In this document: piece after piece, positions 60,290-64,000 of the stretch
Layout of the letters: each line of letters begins with the position of its first letter
How positions within the stretch are numbered: position 1 is the first letter of the stretch
NCBI RefSeq assembly: GCF_000499845.2
Contig: NC_023757.2
Span: 39,787,162 to 39,851,161, forward strand
Length of the DNA: 64,000 nucleotides
DNA from: Phaseolus vulgaris
Lineage: Eukaryota > Streptophyta > Magnoliopsida > Fabales > Fabaceae
Direction: 5' to 3'
Made by a program: the position numbers and the translations under genes
The notes under the pieces: model-generated
Databases searched by the model: none
The model's input: only the letters and a program-made list of their open reading frames with translations
Told to the model about the DNA's origin: nothing

Positions 60290-63200
60290 AGTCGTTTACA
60301 GTGCCTGTCATAAACAGGTAAGCATTCCCAGTCCACAAGTTTATCCGTGAATAATAGCAGCAAAGAAAATAATAAACACAGAATAAAACCTACAACACCA
60401 ATTCATTTTCTCCCATGATGAATTATGCAAGAACAAGTTCAAAAATTCATTTGTCGATGCAGGAAACAAACAAAATAAAAAGTTCTTGAATCAAAGAATG
60501 GAGGCAAATAATCCTGAGCTCTTGCTAATTACACTACTAAAATGAAAGGAATAACTTCAAGATCCATATTTTCAATACTGCTCCACCTAAGAAATTTTTT
60601 TTTTTTTTTCAGAACTTCAATACAAAAGATGAATAATCTTGAAACACAAATTAGGCAAGGACATTGATGCTTTGCAAGAACCAAATTCAAAATTCATTTG
60701 TCAATGAAGGAAACTATTAAAGACAAAATAAAGTTGTTCTAAAAAAATTGAAACCAAATAGTTCTGAGCTCTTGCTAATTACCACACATCCCAGTAAAAA
60801 AAAATAATTCATCAAAACTATAACTAGTAATAAAGGACTATTAGATAAATTAAAAAATTAAGAGAGACACGGTCACTCATAACATACCTCATGAGATGCA
60901 GTACGGTAAGTGATTTTCACACTACAGAGAAGCAAATTACAATTCAACTATTATGCCGCATAACATACTCCATGAGATGCAGGACATTAAACAATTCAAA
61001 ATTAAATCCTTATGTTTACTGCATAAGAACAATCACTATTTAATGTTCAGTGATCAAGTATAGAGAAATTAGAATATCCAGATCTACAACCATTCTTGTT
61101 CCTAAACTGCCAAAAGAAATCTCAGAGACTCATGGCTTGCCGAAAAGGAATGAACACGAATACCAAATTTTATTGAAGGAAACGAAAAACCTGAACAGTC
61201 CAAAAATTGAAGGAAACAATGACCGCTCTTATTAAGAGAAAGTATAGAAACTTGATAAGACGAATATACCCAACTAATCAAAACACCACTGCAGATAAAC
61301 ACATCATACTTCAATCCTTATGTTCGGTCATCAATACCAGAAAAAAAATAATAAAAGGAAAACTCAAAAAGGACTTCCGTTATGCTAAGCCCTTGGCTGA
61401 TGGACTTTTCATATCATCCATCGGCAAAAGAATATCACTGAACCAACCATAAGCTGAAAAGGTGCAAAGAAATTTAAGCGAAAGGTTAAAAACTCGTCAT
61501 CATCAACTAGAGAATTCATGTAAATGAATATACTAATTATTCTTGAGTAAAAGCACATTGATCCATAATTTACAATTGTGAGCGAGTTATAACCTCCCAC
61601 AGAGCAACCCAGGAACCTTTCTCTTAGAGGGCTTTTAAGATTTGTCATACAACAATATGATAAATGAGTGTATACAAAGCAATTAATTAATGATTACCAT
61701 AACACAATATTTTATAAAATAGAATCACAATCAACATTAAAAGAAATCATTCACATCATCAACATTCTAATGAAAAAAAATATTTAATTAACAATCATAG
61801 GCAATAAAAAAAACTAAACTAAATTGTCAAAGCAAAATACAACTACTATAAAAGTAAAAAAGAAAAATATTAGAGAATCATTGGCCAACAAAGGACTTCT
61901 AGATTATTTTTCCAACAACAATAACTATTAAAGGTAATATAACAACCATGAATAATTAAATAACTACCAAGAATAATTTTATAATCAAATGATCACATTA
62001 ATAAAGCAATTAAGTAATTCAATGAAAGATATATATACCTAGAATATCTGACAAACACATAATCTATTTCAAACCTGTACACACATTGTTTGTAGTTGGA
62101 CAATTCCTAATCCAAAAACCCAAACTCTACCCAAACCCTACCCTGTCAAAACAACAACCAAGAATTCAGGGGAAATCATAAGAGATCATGAAATCATGTT
62201 GTTGGTACTTGAACAATTACAAATCGAAAACCTTCTCTGTCAAAACAATAGATCCAAAAAAAATATCTTTTGATGATAGTAAAAATACTAAAGGCTTTTA
62301 AAGAGAAGTCCACATTTCTAGAATGAGCTCTTACTGGATCAAATGAATAAAAAATAATGTTAGCCCTCTAATCTTCTGCAAAAATGAATGGAGAATTGAT
62401 CCCTTTTGCAAATAAATAAACTTGAACAATTCACAGTGCAACACACAGTTATGATAATAGGTATCACCTTTGAAACTACTGATCCTCTGAAACACTTACC
62501 AAGAGCCATAAAACCTTCCAGACAACATGATCCATTAGACGTAGCATGAAACATAATGCAAACATCACTGCAGAGAAACAAATGGCAACGGAAAATCCTT
62601 ATATTTGGTGATCAAATCTGAAAATATCAAATAGAGAGGAAATCCTAAACCAAATTTTTTATTTTGATAGATCTTTGTCATCACATAATAAACTGCATTC
62701 AAATAGCTAGTCACGAATTAACACAAACTAAGGCTTCAATTGATCCCCATGTTTCTACATGTCCTCACACATCCATTGCTTGTCTTACCTGTAAAGAGCA
62801 AAAATTCAAGAAAACTAAAAACACTTGTTCCAGGGGAGGAATTTTAGAAAATATTAGACGAATTCTTAAACTCAGAAACCAACTCATTAAAGGCTCGATG
62901 AGATCCAAACATTGTTTGAATACAATCATAAACCACTGTAGAAAAACAAATCACAATTCAATCCTAATATTGGTAATCAAGTCCTTAGAAGTTAAATAAA
63001 AGGTGAAACCTCATATAGAAGAAATTAGGCTATTATGAGTTGTTGTGCTCAAACAAATCCTATTCCAAAAAGCATTGTTGCTAAAAAAACCCAAATAAAA
63101 CTGGATATACTTGTACATCGTATAAAAAAACTACCATGCAATATTAAAGAGACTCTCTAAATTTCAGAGAAACAAAGTTGTCTCATACTACTCAAACTAT

Positions 63201-64000
63201 AGAAACTTAATGCCTTGAGATTGGTTCAGTTTTTGAAATGCAAACAAGGAAATCCAATACTGCCGACAAAACAGACATTACTGAAAATTGAAACCAAACC
63301 AAAACCCACAGAAGAAGATAGCAAGTCGAGAATGATCAGATAAAACCAAGGAAGCCGTAGTCTCCTAATAATAAGTTTATGACACAAAATTTCCAAAAAC
63401 ATCCTTGCATACAAACTTAAGATCGGTCATAGTTCTGTATGCTGAAAAGGGATTAATGCAACACCTGGATTGGGTAGAGAAATAGAATAACAAAGAAAAT
63501 TACTTTATCAAGAGTTGTTCGTCGTTCTGCCTGGAATTAACAAATTCACCTCCAAAGCATCAGAAATTAACAAATTCACCTCCAAAACTTCATTATCTTT
63601 CTCGCATACAATTCCTGACCAAATAGAACAAATATGAAACATTCACCTCCAAAACTCCATTATCTTTCTCGCATACAATTCCTGTCCAAATAGAACAAAT
63701 AAGAAAAAAATGAACGGTTTGGATAACTAATAAAAGAAGTCCAATTATCTAATGTCAGGCATAACGTTGGACTTTCAAGTCCAAGTGGTTACATAAATAT
63801 TTTGAAAACACTCAACTCAATAAACAATAAAGGAAAAATAGAAAAAAAATCTATAACTGGTTGATTAGACATGTTAATCGTCCCACTATATTCCATCACT
63901 AGCTGAGTTAATAAACGGAAAGGGAAACCTCAAATAAAGACTCAATGTGTTGCAAACAAATAAATGCAAATTTAAAAAATCAAGGAACGAGAAACACATA
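60276..64000. repeat. Mosaic of degenerate long-period repeats, part 3
   Basis: No gene, RNA or complete transposon seen in 3.7 kb of AT-rich DNA. Recurring diverged segments include AAGGAATGAACACGAA (about 61145), CAATCCTTATGTTCGGTCATC (61313), TCCTTATATTTGGTGATCAA (62597), AATCCTAATATTGGTAATCA (62960) and TTCACCTCCAAAACTCCATT (63643, with two nearby copies at 63545 and 63575). Short open frames here look like chance. Confidence 0.55.

Overview
The window is nuclear DNA of a flowering plant. It has split genes with GT-AG introns, an AT-rich background, a complete Dicer-like 4 gene and many LTR retrotransposons. The style of several repeats (an LTR beginning TGTTGGAGATCC, and paired AAACAACCGATTGTTT motifs that translate as KQPIV-type peptides) suggests a papilionoid legume such as Phaseolus or Vigna. 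That placement is an inference from repeat style, not a database result.

Three host genes can be modelled exon by exon. (1) DCL4, + strand, 809-21563: 25 exons and an open frame of 1630 codons. It is stretched to about 20.8 kb by transposon insertions in its introns: an LTR remnant in intron 11, an antisense LINE in intron 19, and a copia element nested in an older LTR of its own family in intron 22. (2) MCM5, + strand, 28177-33256: 18 exons, 735 codons, with two E2F motifs upstream. (3) A WDR76/CMR1-type WD40 gene, - strand, 35101-37447: 5 exons, 458 codons, also with an E2F motif upstream. MCM5 and the WD40 gene are tail to tail. Between them, at 34465-34742, lies a stray copy of DCL4 intron 3 plus the start of exon 4.

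The rest is repeat-derived. A decayed Ty3/gypsy element (- strand) occupies 22256-26120. From 37.5 to 41.4 kb there is AT-rich DNA with a CACTA-type terminus on a long hairpin and a non-autonomous hAT-like element. An LTR retrotransposon without pol, with two LTRs and a 5-bp target duplication, lies at 41903-48333. At 51.2-52.8 kb a degenerate CTCGAC-type minisatellite is split by an LTR with a tRNA-Asp primer site. From about 53 to 63.7 kb there is a mosaic of degenerate long-period repeats, into which a LINE tail (perfect 15-bp target duplication) and the 5' half of a second copia element have inserted.

Functionally, DCL4 makes 21-nt siRNAs, while MCM5 and the WD40 protein are replication/genome-maintenance genes that probably share E2F control. 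The most unusual structures are the DCL4 fragment outside its gene, and the retrotransposon whose LTRs and interior carry paired 16-bp near-palindromes at an invariant 21-bp spacing. No tRNA, rRNA or CRISPR array was seen.
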